Positions 1-7,387 of a stretch of DNA of 10,057 nucleotides are shown here, piece by piece. The stretch is taken from assembly GCA_023396625.1 (NCBI GenBank), contig JAEWVY010000425.1, forward strand, positions 1 to 10,057. Reading direction: 5' to 3'. Under the pieces are notes generated by a model, which was not told the DNA's origin, did not search any database, and saw only the letters and a list, made by a program, of their open reading frames with translations. A program made the position numbers and the translations under genes. The DNA comes from Pseudomonadota bacterium (lineage in GTDB: Bacteria; Pseudomonadota; Gammaproteobacteria; Burkholderiales; Burkholderiaceae_C). Within the stretch, counting starts at the first letter, position 1, and each line of letters opens with the position of its first letter.

Positions 1-111
1 TGCCAGCACCGTCGTGATCGCCGCCGTCAGCGTCGTCTTGCCGTGGTCCACGTGTCCAATCGTGCCCACGTTCACGTGCGGCTTCGTCCGCTCAAATTTC
101 TCTTTTGCCAT
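1..111 (-). CDS. tuf: Elongation factor Tu, N-terminal fragment (cut by window edge)
   Basis: EF-Tu is the GTPase that carries aminoacyl-tRNA to the ribosome. Only the first 37 codons are present; the rest lies beyond position 1. The minus-strand translation begins MAKEKFERTKPHVNVGTIGH and continues into VDHGKTTLTAAITTVLA, so the P-loop GHVDHGKT (residues 19-26) is complete. This N-terminus is close to invariant in proteobacterial EF-Tu. The ATG at 111-109 follows a CGGAG ribosome-binding site at about 120-124. The gene is the last visible member of the tRNA-Tyr/Gly/Thr/tuf unit and is probably transcribed with those tRNAs. Many proteobacteria carry two near-identical tuf genes, and this one has the context of the copy downstream of the tRNA cluster. 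Confidence 0.97.
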   Translation of the reverse strand, partial: MAKEKFERTKPHVNVGTIGHVDHGKTTLTAAITTVLA

Positions 112-184
112 TTTTTCGACTCCGAAAAAAATAAACCCAACAAACATCGAACGGGCGCACGAACCGGTCGTCCACCCGAAATTC

Positions 185-259
<75 letters not shown>

Positions 260-296
260 AAAATCTCACGCGCCGACAGGCCTGACAGATTCGAGC

Positions 297-370
297 TGGA
301 GCGGGAGACGGGAATCGAACCCGCGTCATTAGCTTGGAAGGCTAAGGTTCTACCATTGAACTACTCCCGC
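297..370 (-). tRNA. tRNA-Gly(TCC)
   Basis: Minus-strand 74-nt tRNA with encoded CCA. The acceptor stem GCGGGAG pairs with CTCCCGC. The anticodon loop CTTCCAA gives anticodon TCC (plus-strand complement at 336-338), which reads GGA and GGG glycine codons. The T arm has the standard GGTTCGATTCC. It is separated from tRNA-Thr by 37 nt and from tRNA-Tyr by 106 nt. Confidence 0.97.
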
Positions 371-476
371 ATCGATCATGGAGCGCGCCCGCTGCACACG
401 AAGCGCCTCACAGCGGAGTCAATGCGTGGAAAACCTGTTCCAAACGCTCTGGCCTGTCTGCATTGCCGGACTTTGC

Positions 477-562
477 TGGTGGAGGGGGCTGGATTCGAAC
501 CAGCGTAGGCGTAAGCCAACAGATTTACAGTCTGCCCCCTTTAGCCACTCGGGCACCCCTCC
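477..562 (-). tRNA. tRNA-Tyr(GTA)
   Basis: Minus-strand 86-nt class II tRNA with a long variable arm and encoded CCA. The acceptor stem GGAGGGG pairs with CCCCTCC. The anticodon loop sequence CTGTAAA gives anticodon GTA (plus-strand complement at 526-528), which reads both tyrosine codons. The T arm is GGTTCGAATCC. It is the first gene of the tRNA/tuf unit, starting about 8 nt after the predicted transcription start. Confidence 0.97.
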
Positions 563-576
563 TCAGCGAGCCTGTG

Positions 577-606
577 ATTATGCCATCAAATTTTCCAGCC
601 AGGCAA
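577..606 (-). promoter_or_regulatory. Predicted sigma70 promoter of the tRNA-Tyr/Gly/Thr/tuf unit
   Basis: On the minus strand a -35 TTGCCT (606-601) and a -10 CATAAT (582-577) are separated by 18 nt. The boxes match consensus at four and five of six positions, and the spacer is AT-rich in otherwise GC-rich DNA. A start near 570 would leave a leader of about 8 nt before tRNA-Tyr, as is usual for stable-RNA promoters. It lies entirely in the 57-nt gap between the ung stop codon and tRNA-Tyr. Predicted by eye. Confidence 0.6.
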
Positions 607-619
607 CCCGGGGCCAATC

Positions 620-1345
620 TCACCAGACAGGCGGGGCCACGCCGTGGCGCCGCAAAAATTCGCTGGCCGCGCCAAAATGCCCACAACCCAGGAATGGCGC
701 GGGCCCCCGCAGAGCCGACAGCGGAGAGGGGTGATTGGCCATGAGCAGTTGCCGTGGTGCGGGCCCGCTTGCCGCCTCGATAACCGCGCGCCTCGCCTGG
801 GCATGCGCGCCCCAGAGCATGAAGACGCAGGGCGTGTTGCGGCGGGCCACGGCAGCAATGACCGCGTTGGTGAAGATCTCCCAGCCCCAGCGTGCGTGGC
901 TCGCGGGCAGCCCGTCCTCCACGGTCAGGCTGGTGTTCAGTAGCAGCACGCCCTGGCGGGCCCACCGCTCCAGACAGCCGTTGCCCGCAGGGAGTACGCC
1001 CAGGTCGCGCTGCAACTCCTTGAAGACATTGCGCAGACTTGGCGGGATTCTTTCTCCTAGCGGCACCGAAAAAGCCAGGCCCTGTGCCTGACCGGGGCCG
1101 TGATAGGGGTCTTGCCCGACGATGACGACGCGCACCGCGTCCAGCGGCGTCAGGGCCAACGCCCGCAGGGGCTCGGGCGGGTACACCGGGGCCCCCGCGT
1201 CGATCCGGGCCTGCACGCGCATCCCGAGCCGCTGGCCGGCCTCCCCGCTGAAGAAGCTGCCGCACAGCGCTTGCCAGCCCTCCCCTACAGCCCAGGTGTC
1301 GGGCGCCCAGGCCATCAGCCGAGCAGGCCGGACAGACTGCGTCAT
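620..1345 (-). CDS. ung: Uracil-DNA glycosylase, family 1
   Basis: Removes uracil from DNA, arising from cytosine deamination or dUMP misincorporation, and so starts base-excision repair in the cytoplasm. The 241-residue length is normal for the family. The water-activating motif GQDPYHG is at residues 77-83 with catalytic Asp79, followed by GQAQGLAFSVP. The uracil-pocket segment LLLNTSLTV is at about 134-142. The DNA-intercalation motif HPSPLS is at 205-210 with His205. All defining residues are present, so the enzyme should be active. The ATG at 1345 is used here; an internal Met at residue 11 is a possible alternative, since the ribosome-binding site is only a weak GGA. The gene begins 36 nt after the trpC stop on the same strand, so it is probably the distal gene of the trp transcript. 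Confidence 0.95.
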   Translation of the reverse strand: MTQSVRPARLMAWAPDTWAVGEGWQALCGSFFSGEAGQRLGMRVQARIDAGAPVYPPEPLRALALTPLDAVRVVIVGQDPYHGPGQAQGLAFSVPLGERIPPSLRNVFKELQRDLGVLPAGNGCLERWARQGVLLLNTSLTVEDGLPASHARWGWEIFTNAVIAAVARRNTPCVFMLWGAHAQARRAVIEAASGPAPRQLLMANHPSPLSALRGPAPFLGCGHFGAASEFLRRHGVAPPVW

Positions 1346-1381
1346 GCGTTTTCCATCGGGATCACGGCCATCGGGAGGCGT

Positions 1382-2182
1382 TCAGGAAAACAGGCCAGCC
1401 AGCGCGAGCCCCGGGTCGGGCGCCCGCATGAAAGCTTCCCCCACCAGAAAAGCGTGCACTCCGGCGTCGCGCATTCGCTTCACGTCGTCGCGGGTCAGGA
1501 TGCCGCTTTCGGTGACCAACAGCCGTTCGGCGGGCACATCGGGCAACATCGCCAGCGTGGTGTCCAGCGACACCTCGAAGCTGCGCAGGTCGCGGTTGTT
1601 GATGCCGATCAGCGGCGTTTTCAGCCGCAGGGCCCGCTCGAGTTCGGCGTGGTCGTGCACTTCCACCAGCACCGCCATGTCCAGCCCCTGCGCAATGGCC
1701 TCGAATTCGACCAGGCGCGCGTCATCCAGGCATGCGGCAATCAGCAGGATGCCGTCGGCCCCGATGCTCCGTGCCTCGTAGATCTGCCAGGGATCGACGA
1801 TGAAATCCTTGCGCAGCACCGGAAGGGGGCAGGACGCGCGCGCCTGCTTGAGGAAATCGTTGCAACCCTGGAAAAAAGACGTATCGGTCAGCACCGACAG
1901 GCACGCCGCGCTGACCTGGCCGTCGCCCTCGGCATAACTCTGGGCGATGTCGGCCACGATGAACTCTTCGCGCAGCACTCCGCGCGATGGACTGGCCCGC
2001 TTGATTTCCGCGATGACCGCCGCCTGTCCCCGGGCCACCTTGGCGCGCAGGGCCCCCACGAAGTCGCGCGTCAGCACACGGCTTTCCGCGTCGGCGCGCA
2101 TGGCCGCCAGCGGCTTCTTACTCACGCCAGCGGCGACTTCGTCGCGTTTGACGGCCATGATCTTTTTCAGGATATCGTTCAT
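1382..2182 (-). CDS. trpC: Indole-3-glycerol-phosphate synthase
   Basis: Catalyses ring closure and decarboxylation of carboxyphenylamino-deoxyribulose phosphate to indole-3-glycerol phosphate, a late tryptophan-pathway step. It is a monofunctional 266-residue TIM barrel without a TrpF domain, as is typical of betaproteobacteria. Visible family motifs are AEIKRASPSRG (58-68, Lys61), LRKDFIVDP (123-131, Lys125), VEVH (173-176, Glu173), NNRDL (195-199), ESGI (225-228) and the phosphate-binding end GEAFMR (249-254). The start ATG at 2182-2180 overlaps the TGA of the upstream small membrane ORF in an ATGA arrangement. Only a weak ribosome-binding site precedes it, so translational coupling is likely. 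ung follows after 36 nt. Confidence 0.97.
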   Translation of the reverse strand: MNDILKKIMAVKRDEVAAGVSKKPLAAMRADAESRVLTRDFVGALRAKVARGQAAVIAEIKRASPSRGVLREEFIVADIAQSYAEGDGQVSAACLSVLTDTSFFQGCNDFLKQARASCPLPVLRKDFIVDPWQIYEARSIGADGILLIAACLDDARLVEFEAIAQGLDMAVLVEVHDHAELERALRLKTPLIGINNRDLRSFEVSLDTTLAMLPDVPAERLLVTESGILTRDDVKRMRDAGVHAFLVGEAFMRAPDPGLALAGLFS

Positions 2183-2328
2183 TTTTCAGGCTGCTCGGGA
2201 AGCGGTTCCGGCGGTTTTTCCGGACCGCCCTTGAGGATCTTGACAATTACGCGGTGCATCACCAGTGCCACCACCACGAAGAGCAGCGAGACACCGATGG
2301 CGATCCAGGCGCCGGGGTCGCGCCACAT
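2179..2328 (-). CDS. Small single-span membrane protein between trpD and trpC (unknown function)
   Basis: A 49-codon ORF that exactly fills the gap between trpD and trpC. It starts 2 nt after the trpD stop codon (TGACCATG), and its own TGA overlaps the trpC ATG by 4 nt. The protein begins MWRDPGAWIAIGVSLLFVVV and continues ALVMHRVIVKIL. Residues about 7-31 therefore form one hydrophobic membrane helix with basic residues after it. The tail is proline- and glutamate-rich (GGPEKPPEPLPEQPEK). No Shine-Dalgarno sequence is visible, so initiation probably depends on ribosomes finishing trpD. I do not recognise a family. The perfect fit between two coupled genes and the clean membrane-plus-tail composition are the evidence that it is real. 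It may be an inner-membrane protein made in step with TrpD and TrpC. Confidence 0.75.
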   Translation of the reverse strand: MWRDPGAWIAIGVSLLFVVVALVMHRVIVKILKGGPEKPPEPLPEQPEK

Positions 2329-2330
2329 GG

Positions 2331-3365
2331 TCAGGCGCCGCCGTGCGCCCGCGTGCAGGCGATGAACTGATCGAGCCGGGTTCGTGCCGCGCCCGATTCG
2401 ATGGCCGCGCGGGCGCGTTCGACGCCCTCCGCCATCGAGGCGGTCACATTGGCCGCGTACAGCGCCACGCCCGCGTTGAGGATGACGATGTCTCGCGCCG
2501 CGCCGTGCTCGTTGTCCAGCACGTCCAGGAGGATGGCACGCGAGGCCTCGGGCGTGTCGACCTTGAGCACGCGGTTGCTGGCCATGGGCAGTCCGAAGTC
2601 CTCGGGGTGGATCTCGTATTCAATGATCTCGCCGTTCTTCAGCTCGCCGACCATGGTGCCCGCGCCCAGGCTCACCTCGTCCATGCCATCGCGCCCGTAG
2701 ACCACCACCGCGTGCTCGGCGCCCAATCGCTGCAATGCGCGCACCTGGATGCCCACCAGGTCGGGGTGGAACACGCCCATCAGGATGTTGGGTGCGGAGG
2801 CCGGGTTGGTCAGCGGACCGAGGATGTTGAAGATCGTCTTGATGCCCAGCTCGCGGCGCACCGGCGCCACGTTCTTCATCGCCGGGTGGTGGTTGGGCGC
2901 GAACATGAAGCCGATGCCCACCTCCGCGATGCAGCGGGCGATGGCCTCAGGCGGAAGATTGATGTCGATGCCCAGGCTCTCGAGCACGTCGGCGCTGCCC
3001 GACCGGCTGCTCACGCCGCGCCCGCCGTGCTTGCTGATGCGCGCCCCCGCCGCCGCGGCCACGAACATCGAGCAGGTGGAGATGTTGAAGGTCTGGGCGC
3101 CGTCGCCGCCCGTGCCGACGATGTCCACCAGGTGCGTGGTGTCGGCCACGCGGACCTTGGTGGAAAACTCGCGCATGACCTGCGCTGCGGCGGTGATTTC
3201 GCCGATGGTCTCCTTCTTGACGCGCAAGCCCGTGACCAGCGCCGCGGTCATCACCGGGGAGATGTCGCCATTCATGATCAAGCGCATCAGATGCAGCATC
3301 TCGTCGTGAAAGATTTCGCGGTGCTCGATGGTGCGCTGCAGCGCTTCCTGGGGGGTAATCGGCAT
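2331..3365 (-). CDS. trpD: Anthranilate phosphoribosyltransferase
   Basis: Transfers phosphoribose from PRPP to anthranilate, the second committed tryptophan step. The chosen ATG at 3365 gives 344 residues, the usual family length, with N-terminus MPITPQEALQRTIEHREIF and a GGAGA ribosome-binding site 5 nt upstream. The frame stays open further upstream, but that extension has no family resemblance and overlaps the exporter gene. Motifs are the PRPP loop GTGGDGAQTFNIST (84-97), the anthranilate/metal segment KHGGRGVSSRSGSAD (112-126; many homologues have KHGNR), GPLTNPA (183-189) and the acidic metal site GRDGMDE (224-230). It is a stand-alone enzyme, not fused to TrpG. The exporter gene ends 17 nt upstream and the small membrane ORF starts 2 nt downstream. 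Confidence 0.97.
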   Translation of the reverse strand: MPITPQEALQRTIEHREIFHDEMLHLMRLIMNGDISPVMTAALVTGLRVKKETIGEITAAAQVMREFSTKVRVADTTHLVDIVGTGGDGAQTFNISTCSMFVAAAAGARISKHGGRGVSSRSGSADVLESLGIDINLPPEAIARCIAEVGIGFMFAPNHHPAMKNVAPVRRELGIKTIFNILGPLTNPASAPNILMGVFHPDLVGIQVRALQRLGAEHAVVVYGRDGMDEVSLGAGTMVGELKNGEIIEYEIHPEDFGLPMASNRVLKVDTPEASRAILLDVLDNEHGAARDIVILNAGVALYAANVTASMAEGVERARAAIESGAARTRLDQFIACTRAHGGA

Positions 3366-3382
3366 GGGGGTCTCCGGAAAAA

Positions 3383-4045
3383 TTACTGGACAGGATTGTC
3401 CGTCAGGGCCAGCTTCAAGCCGAAGCCGATGAACATCGCGCCCGCCGCTCGCTGCAGGCCGGCCAGCGCCGAGTCCAGCGCACCCAGCCGCCCCGCCACC
3501 CAGGCAGCCAGCAGCGCCCAAGCCATGTTGACGCCCAGCCCATTGACGGTGAACACCAGGCCCAGCACCAGAAAGGCCCAGGACGGATGGGCCGCGCCGG
3601 ACGTGATGAATTGCGGCACGAAGGCCAGAAAAAACAGCGCCACCTTGGGGTTCAGGGCATTGGTCCAGAACCCCTGAAGACCTATATTTTTCAAGCTTTT
3701 TTGGCTATTTCCCAGCATCAATTGGTCATTGTTTGCTATTAATTCAGGACTTTTCCGATGCCGCGCCAGCAGCATGCCGGCACCGACGTACAGCAGATAG
3801 GCCGCGCCCAGCCACTTGAGCGCGGTGAAAGCCAGGCTCGACGCCGCGATCAGCGCGCTGACGCCGACGGCAGCGGCCACGATGTGCACGAAACACCCCG
3901 CCGTGATGCCCAGCGCCGCCACGATGCCCGCCCGGGCGCCGGCGCGAAGGGCATGGGTGACGATGTAGAGCACGTCCGGCCCAGGAGTCAGGTTGAGCAG
4001 CAGGCCCGCGGCGATGAACAGGCCGAAATGGTCGATGTCGGGCAT
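3383..4045 (-). CDS. LysE/RhtB-family amino-acid exporter
   Basis: An inner-membrane protein of about six hydrophobic segments from the family that exports lysine, threonine, homoserine and similar amino acids. The family signature NLTPGPD is at residues 18-24 and the second conserved block, FWTNALNPKVALFFLAFVPQF, starts at about 126. At 220 residues it is somewhat longer than the usual 205-210. The extra length lies in the hydrophilic loop after the third helix (residues about 99-122, SPELIANNDQLMLGNSQKSL onward). That loop is encoded by an AT-rich stretch matching a repeat found elsewhere in this window. The gene starts 21 nt after the threonine aldolase stop and ends 17 nt before trpD. Substrate is unknown. 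The neighbour suggests threonine or a related amino acid, and the operon would also allow an aromatic substrate; both are inference. Confidence 0.9.
   Translation of the reverse strand: MPDIDHFGLFIAAGLLLNLTPGPDVLYIVTHALRAGARAGIVAALGITAGCFVHIVAAAVGVSALIAASSLAFTALKWLGAAYLLYVGAGMLLARHRKSPELIANNDQLMLGNSQKSLKNIGLQGFWTNALNPKVALFFLAFVPQFITSGAAHPSWAFLVLGLVFTVNGLGVNMAWALLAAWVAGRLGALDSALAGLQRAAGAMFIGFGLKLALTDNPVQ
3707..3743. repeat. AT-rich dispersed repeat, copy A, inside the exporter gene
   Basis: Aligned without gaps to 5147-5183, this stretch matches at 32 of 37 positions by hand count. It includes the identical 16-base core GGTCATTGTTTGCTAT (3724-3739). The flanking bases (about 3681-3750) are also markedly AT-rich compared with the surrounding gene, so the inserted unit may be about 65-70 bases. 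It is read in frame by the exporter gene on the minus strand, giving the IANND... loop segment. Confidence 0.7.
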
Positions 4046-4066
4046 GGGGGAAGAACTTTCAGCCTC

Positions 4067-5140
4067 TCAAGCCTGGAAGAACCGGCGAATCGCCGCCACC
4101 GCGCGGTCCACCCCGGCGGCGTCGACGTTCAGGTGCGTGACGAAACGCAGGCGGTACAGGCCGGTGGCGCGCACCCCCTCGCGCTCCAGCTGCGCGAGCA
4201 GGGCGGCCGACTGCGTCCTCGCCGCCCCGGTCAGATCCACGAAGACGATATTCGTCTGCGGCGTCTCGACCCGCAGGCCGTCGATCCCGGCCAGGCCGTC
4301 GGCCAGGCGCCGCGCCAGGGCGTGGTCTTCAGCCAGACGCGCGACGTGGTGCTCCAGTGCATGCAGGGCCGCCGCGGCCAGCAGGCCGGACTGGCGCATG
4401 CCGCCCCCGGCCATCTTGCGGACGCGGTGGGCGCGGGCGATGAATTCGCGGCTGCCGCACAACACGGACCCCACCGGCGCGCCCAGCCCCTTGCTGAAGC
4501 AGACCGAGACGCTGTCGAAGCACCCGGCAATGCGGCGCGCCTCCCGCCACACATCCGCAGGGTCGCTCGCCGCCAGGCCTTGCGCCTGCGCCACGGCGGC
4601 ATTGAACAGCCGCGCGCCATCCAGGTGCCGTGCCAGGCCGTGGCGTGCCGCCAGGGCCGTGGCGGCTTCGAGGTAGGCCATCGGCATCAGCTTGCCCCCG
4701 AGCGTGTTTTCCAGCGCCAGCAAGCGCGTGCGGGCGAAATGGGCATCGTCGGGCTTGATCGCGGCCTCGAGGTCCGCCAGCGCCAGCGTGCCGTCGGCCT
4801 GGTGCGCCAGCGGCTGCGGCTGCACGCTGCCGAGCACCGCCGCCCCGCCGGCCTCCCAGCGGTAGCAGTGCGCCATCTGGCCGACGAGATATTCGTCGCC
4901 GCGCTGGCAGTGGGCCAGGATGGCGCACAGGTTGCTCTGGGTGCCGGTCGGCGTGAACAGCGCCGCCTCGAAACCCAGCAGCGCGGCGAGGCGCTCCTGC
5001 AGCGCATTGACCGTCGGGTCGTCGCCGAACACGTCGTCACCCAGCGGCGCGGTCAGCATGGCCGCCCGCATCGCGGCCGTGGGCTGCGTGACGGTGTCGC
5101 TGCGCAGATCCACGATGGGTGGCACAAGTTCTCGAGTCAT
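4067..5140 (-). CDS. ltaE: Low-specificity L-threonine aldolase (PLP enzyme)
   Basis: A fold-type I PLP enzyme that cleaves L-threonine or allo-threonine to glycine and acetaldehyde. At 357 residues it is close to the family's usual size. Motifs in order: DLRSDTVTQPT (11-21), PTGTQSNLCAI (64-74), EAGG (96-99), LENTLGGKLMP (143-153), the cofactor-aspartate region HLDGARLFNA (172-181, Asp174), the PLP lysine in SVCFSKGLGAPVGS (Lys217) and MAGGGMRQSG (243-252). The ATG at 5140 is chosen because homology begins at MTRELVPPIVDLRSDT. An in-frame ATG at 5155 and a TTG at 5182 are possible, but they would translate the AT-rich repeat. The gene lies between trpG (54 nt upstream) and the exporter gene (21 nt downstream), an unusual place for this activity. 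The symbol follows general use for the family and could equally be ltaA. Confidence 0.92.
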   Translation of the reverse strand: MTRELVPPIVDLRSDTVTQPTAAMRAAMLTAPLGDDVFGDDPTVNALQERLAALLGFEAALFTPTGTQSNLCAILAHCQRGDEYLVGQMAHCYRWEAGGAAVLGSVQPQPLAHQADGTLALADLEAAIKPDDAHFARTRLLALENTLGGKLMPMAYLEAATALAARHGLARHLDGARLFNAAVAQAQGLAASDPADVWREARRIAGCFDSVSVCFSKGLGAPVGSVLCGSREFIARAHRVRKMAGGGMRQSGLLAAAALHALEHHVARLAEDHALARRLADGLAGIDGLRVETPQTNIVFVDLTGAARTQSAALLAQLEREGVRATGLYRLRFVTHLNVDAAGVDRAVAAIRRFFQA

Positions 5141-5146
5141 TTCTGC

Positions 5147-5183
5147 ATTTCCCATCGTCGAATGGTCATTGTTTGCTATCAAT
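5147..5183. repeat. AT-rich dispersed repeat, copy B, between trpG and the threonine aldolase gene
   Basis: Matches copy A (3707-3743) at 32 of 37 positions, with the 16-base core GGTCATTGTTTGCTAT at 5164-5179. It occupies most of the 54-nt gap after the trpG stop codon. Read on the minus strand in the aldolase frame it encodes the same IANND...GN peptide seen in the exporter loop, which is why an upstream start for the aldolase looks possible. Confidence 0.7.
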
Positions 5184-5194
5184 AAAGTAGTTAT

Positions 5195-5779
<585 letters not shown>

Positions 5780-5784
5780 GGCGC

Positions 5785-7284
5785 TCACTCCAGTCCTTCC
5801 TCGACCAGTTCGCTGGCCCGCAGCAAGGCACGCGCCTTGGCTTCGGTTTCCTTCCACTCCAGCTCGGGCACCGAGTCGGCCACCACTCCGGCGGCCGCCT
5901 GCACGTAGAGTTGCCCGTCCTTGACGATGGCGGTGCGGATGGCGATGGCCACGTCCATGTCGCCGGCGTAGCTCAGGTAGCCGCAGGCGCCGCCGTAGAG
6001 GCCGCGCTTGCTCGGCTCGAGCTGGTCGATCAGCTCCATCGCATGCACCTTGGGCGCCCCCGTGAGCGTGCCGGCCGGGAAGGTGGCGCGCAACACGTCC
6101 ATGCTGGTCATGCCTTCGTTCAGCAGGCCCTCGACGTTGCTCACGATATGCATCACGTGGCTGTAGCGTTCGACCGTGAAGGCCTCGGTCACCTTGACGC
6201 TGCCGGTCTTGGCGATCCGGCCGATGTCGTTGCGCGCCAGGTCGATCAGCATCACGTGTTCGGCGCGCTCCTTCGGGTCGTTGACCAGTTCCGCCTCGGC
6301 GGCCTTGTCCTTCTCGGGCGTGGCGCCACGCGGCCGCGTGCCGGCCAGCGGGCGGATCGTGATCTTCTGCCCCGCGTCGGTCTGCTCCTGCCGCACCAGG
6401 ATTTCCGGCGATGCCCCCACGACGTGGAAATCCCCGAAGTGGTAGTAGTACATGTACGGGCTGGGATTCAGCGACCGCAGCGCTCGGTAGAGGCTCAGAG
6501 GCGACTCGGTGTAGCGCTTGCGGATGCGCTGGCCCACCTGCACCTGCATGAAGTCGCCGGCGGCGATCAGGTCCTTGGCGCGTTCGACGGCCTTCAGATA
6601 GTCGGCCTTGGCGAATTCGCGCTCCGCCGGAAAGCCTTGCGTGGTATGGACCACGGGCGCGCTGACCGAGTACTTGAGCCGCTCCTTCAGGTCGCGCAGA
6701 CGTTTCTTCGCGCTGGCATAGGCCTCGGGCTGCGCCGGGTCGGCGTAGACGATCAGATAGAGCTTGCCCGAGAGGTTGTCGATGACGGCCAGTTCCTCGC
6801 ACTGCAGCAGCAGGATGTCGGGCGTGCCCAGGGTGTCGGGGGGGCAGGTCGTCTCCAGCTTCTTCTCGATGTAGCGCACCGCGTCGTAGCCGAAATAGCC
6901 CGCCAGGCCGCCACAAAAACGCGGCAGTCCCGGGCGCAGCGCCACCTTGAACCGTTTCTGGTAGGCGGCGATGAAATCCAGCGGGTTGCCGGTGGACGTC
7001 TCCAGCACCTGGCCATCGTGGACCACCTCGGTCCGCGCATCGGCGCCGAAGCCGCTGGCACGCAACAGGGTGCGCGCCGGCAGGCCGATGAAGCTGTAGC
7101 GGCCGAAGCGCTCGCCACCCACGACGGATTCCAGCAGGAAACTGTATTTCCCGCCGTCTTTCGAGAAGGCCAGCTTCAGGTACAGCGACAACGGGGTTTC
7201 GAGGTCGGCAAACGCCTCGACCATGAGCGGGATGCGGTTGTAACCCTGGCGGGTCAGGCTTTTGAATTCAAGTTCGGTGATCAC
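5785..7284 (-). CDS. trpE: Anthranilate synthase large subunit (component I)
   Basis: Converts chorismate and ammonia to anthranilate and pyruvate, the committed and feedback-controlled step of tryptophan synthesis. The GTG at 7284-7282 is chosen as start. It has a strong GGAGG ribosome-binding site (7296-7292) 7 nt upstream, and the protein then begins MITELEFKSLTRQGYNRIPL like other betaproteobacterial TrpE. The frame is open further upstream but has no family resemblance there. The product is 499 residues, of normal length. The N-terminal LLES motif (50-53), part of the tryptophan feedback site, is intact and followed by GGERFGRYSFIG. The chorismate-binding C-terminal half shows IRPLAGTRPRG, DLARNDIGRIA, PAGTLTGAPK (about 403-412) and YGGACGYLSY. 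It is the first structural gene of the operon. Confidence 0.97.
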   Translation of the reverse strand: MITELEFKSLTRQGYNRIPLMVEAFADLETPLSLYLKLAFSKDGGKYSFLLESVVGGERFGRYSFIGLPARTLLRASGFGADARTEVVHDGQVLETSTGNPLDFIAAYQKRFKVALRPGLPRFCGGLAGYFGYDAVRYIEKKLETTCPPDTLGTPDILLLQCEELAVIDNLSGKLYLIVYADPAQPEAYASAKKRLRDLKERLKYSVSAPVVHTTQGFPAEREFAKADYLKAVERAKDLIAAGDFMQVQVGQRIRKRYTESPLSLYRALRSLNPSPYMYYYHFGDFHVVGASPEILVRQEQTDAGQKITIRPLAGTRPRGATPEKDKAAEAELVNDPKERAEHVMLIDLARNDIGRIAKTGSVKVTEAFTVERYSHVMHIVSNVEGLLNEGMTSMDVLRATFPAGTLTGAPKVHAMELIDQLEPSKRGLYGGACGYLSYAGDMDVAIAIRTAIVKDGQLYVQAAAGVVADSVPELEWKETEAKARALLRASELVEEGLE

Positions 7285-7387
7285 GGAAGAGCCTCCAGGC
7301 CCGGCACCGGGCGAGGCCGGCGCCATCATTTCATCCAGATTCCCCGCGGCATGCGGGGCGAGAGGAGGCGCGCCAGGCGCGCGCCGG
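7285..7387 (-). promoter_or_regulatory. trpE leader region with three GC-rich hairpins
   Basis: The 103 nt between the putative leader-peptide stop and the trpE GTG can form three compact hairpins. The first is GGCGCGC/GCGCGCC at 7367-7385, immediately after the leader stop (7-bp stem, 5-nt loop). The second is CCCCGC/GCGGGG at 7342-7358 (6-bp stem, 5-nt loop). The third is GCCC/GGGC, extendable, at 7299-7312, next to the GGAGG ribosome-binding site. None is followed by a U tract, so none is a standard intrinsic terminator. The first or third could act in attenuation or in masking trpE translation. Structures were read by eye, without energy calculation. Confidence 0.4.

Noticed and set aside
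3366..3521. N-terminal extension of trpD from an upstream ATG at 3521
   Set aside because: It would overlap the exporter coding sequence, has no TrpD similarity, and the ATG at 3365 has a good ribosome-binding site and gives the normal family length.
2265..3677. Long plus-strand open frame opposite trpD and the exporter
   Set aside because: It is antisense to clearly homologous genes, low in complexity (Arg/His/Ala-rich) and has no family resemblance; long antisense frames are expected in GC-rich DNA.
5141..5182. TTG or ATG start of the aldolase inside the AT-rich repeat
   Set aside because: It would make the repeat code for the N-terminus. Family similarity starts at the ATG at 5140, though the ATG at 5155 cannot be fully excluded.
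3758..5185. Long plus-strand open frame opposite the exporter and aldolase genes
   Set aside because: Antisense shadow of two genes with intact motifs; composition is Arg/Gln/His-rich and no start signal is visible.
7342..7358. CCCCGC/GCGGGG hairpin as an intrinsic terminator of the trp leader
   Set aside because: No T run follows on the minus strand (AATCTGGATG), so it is kept only as a leader hairpin.
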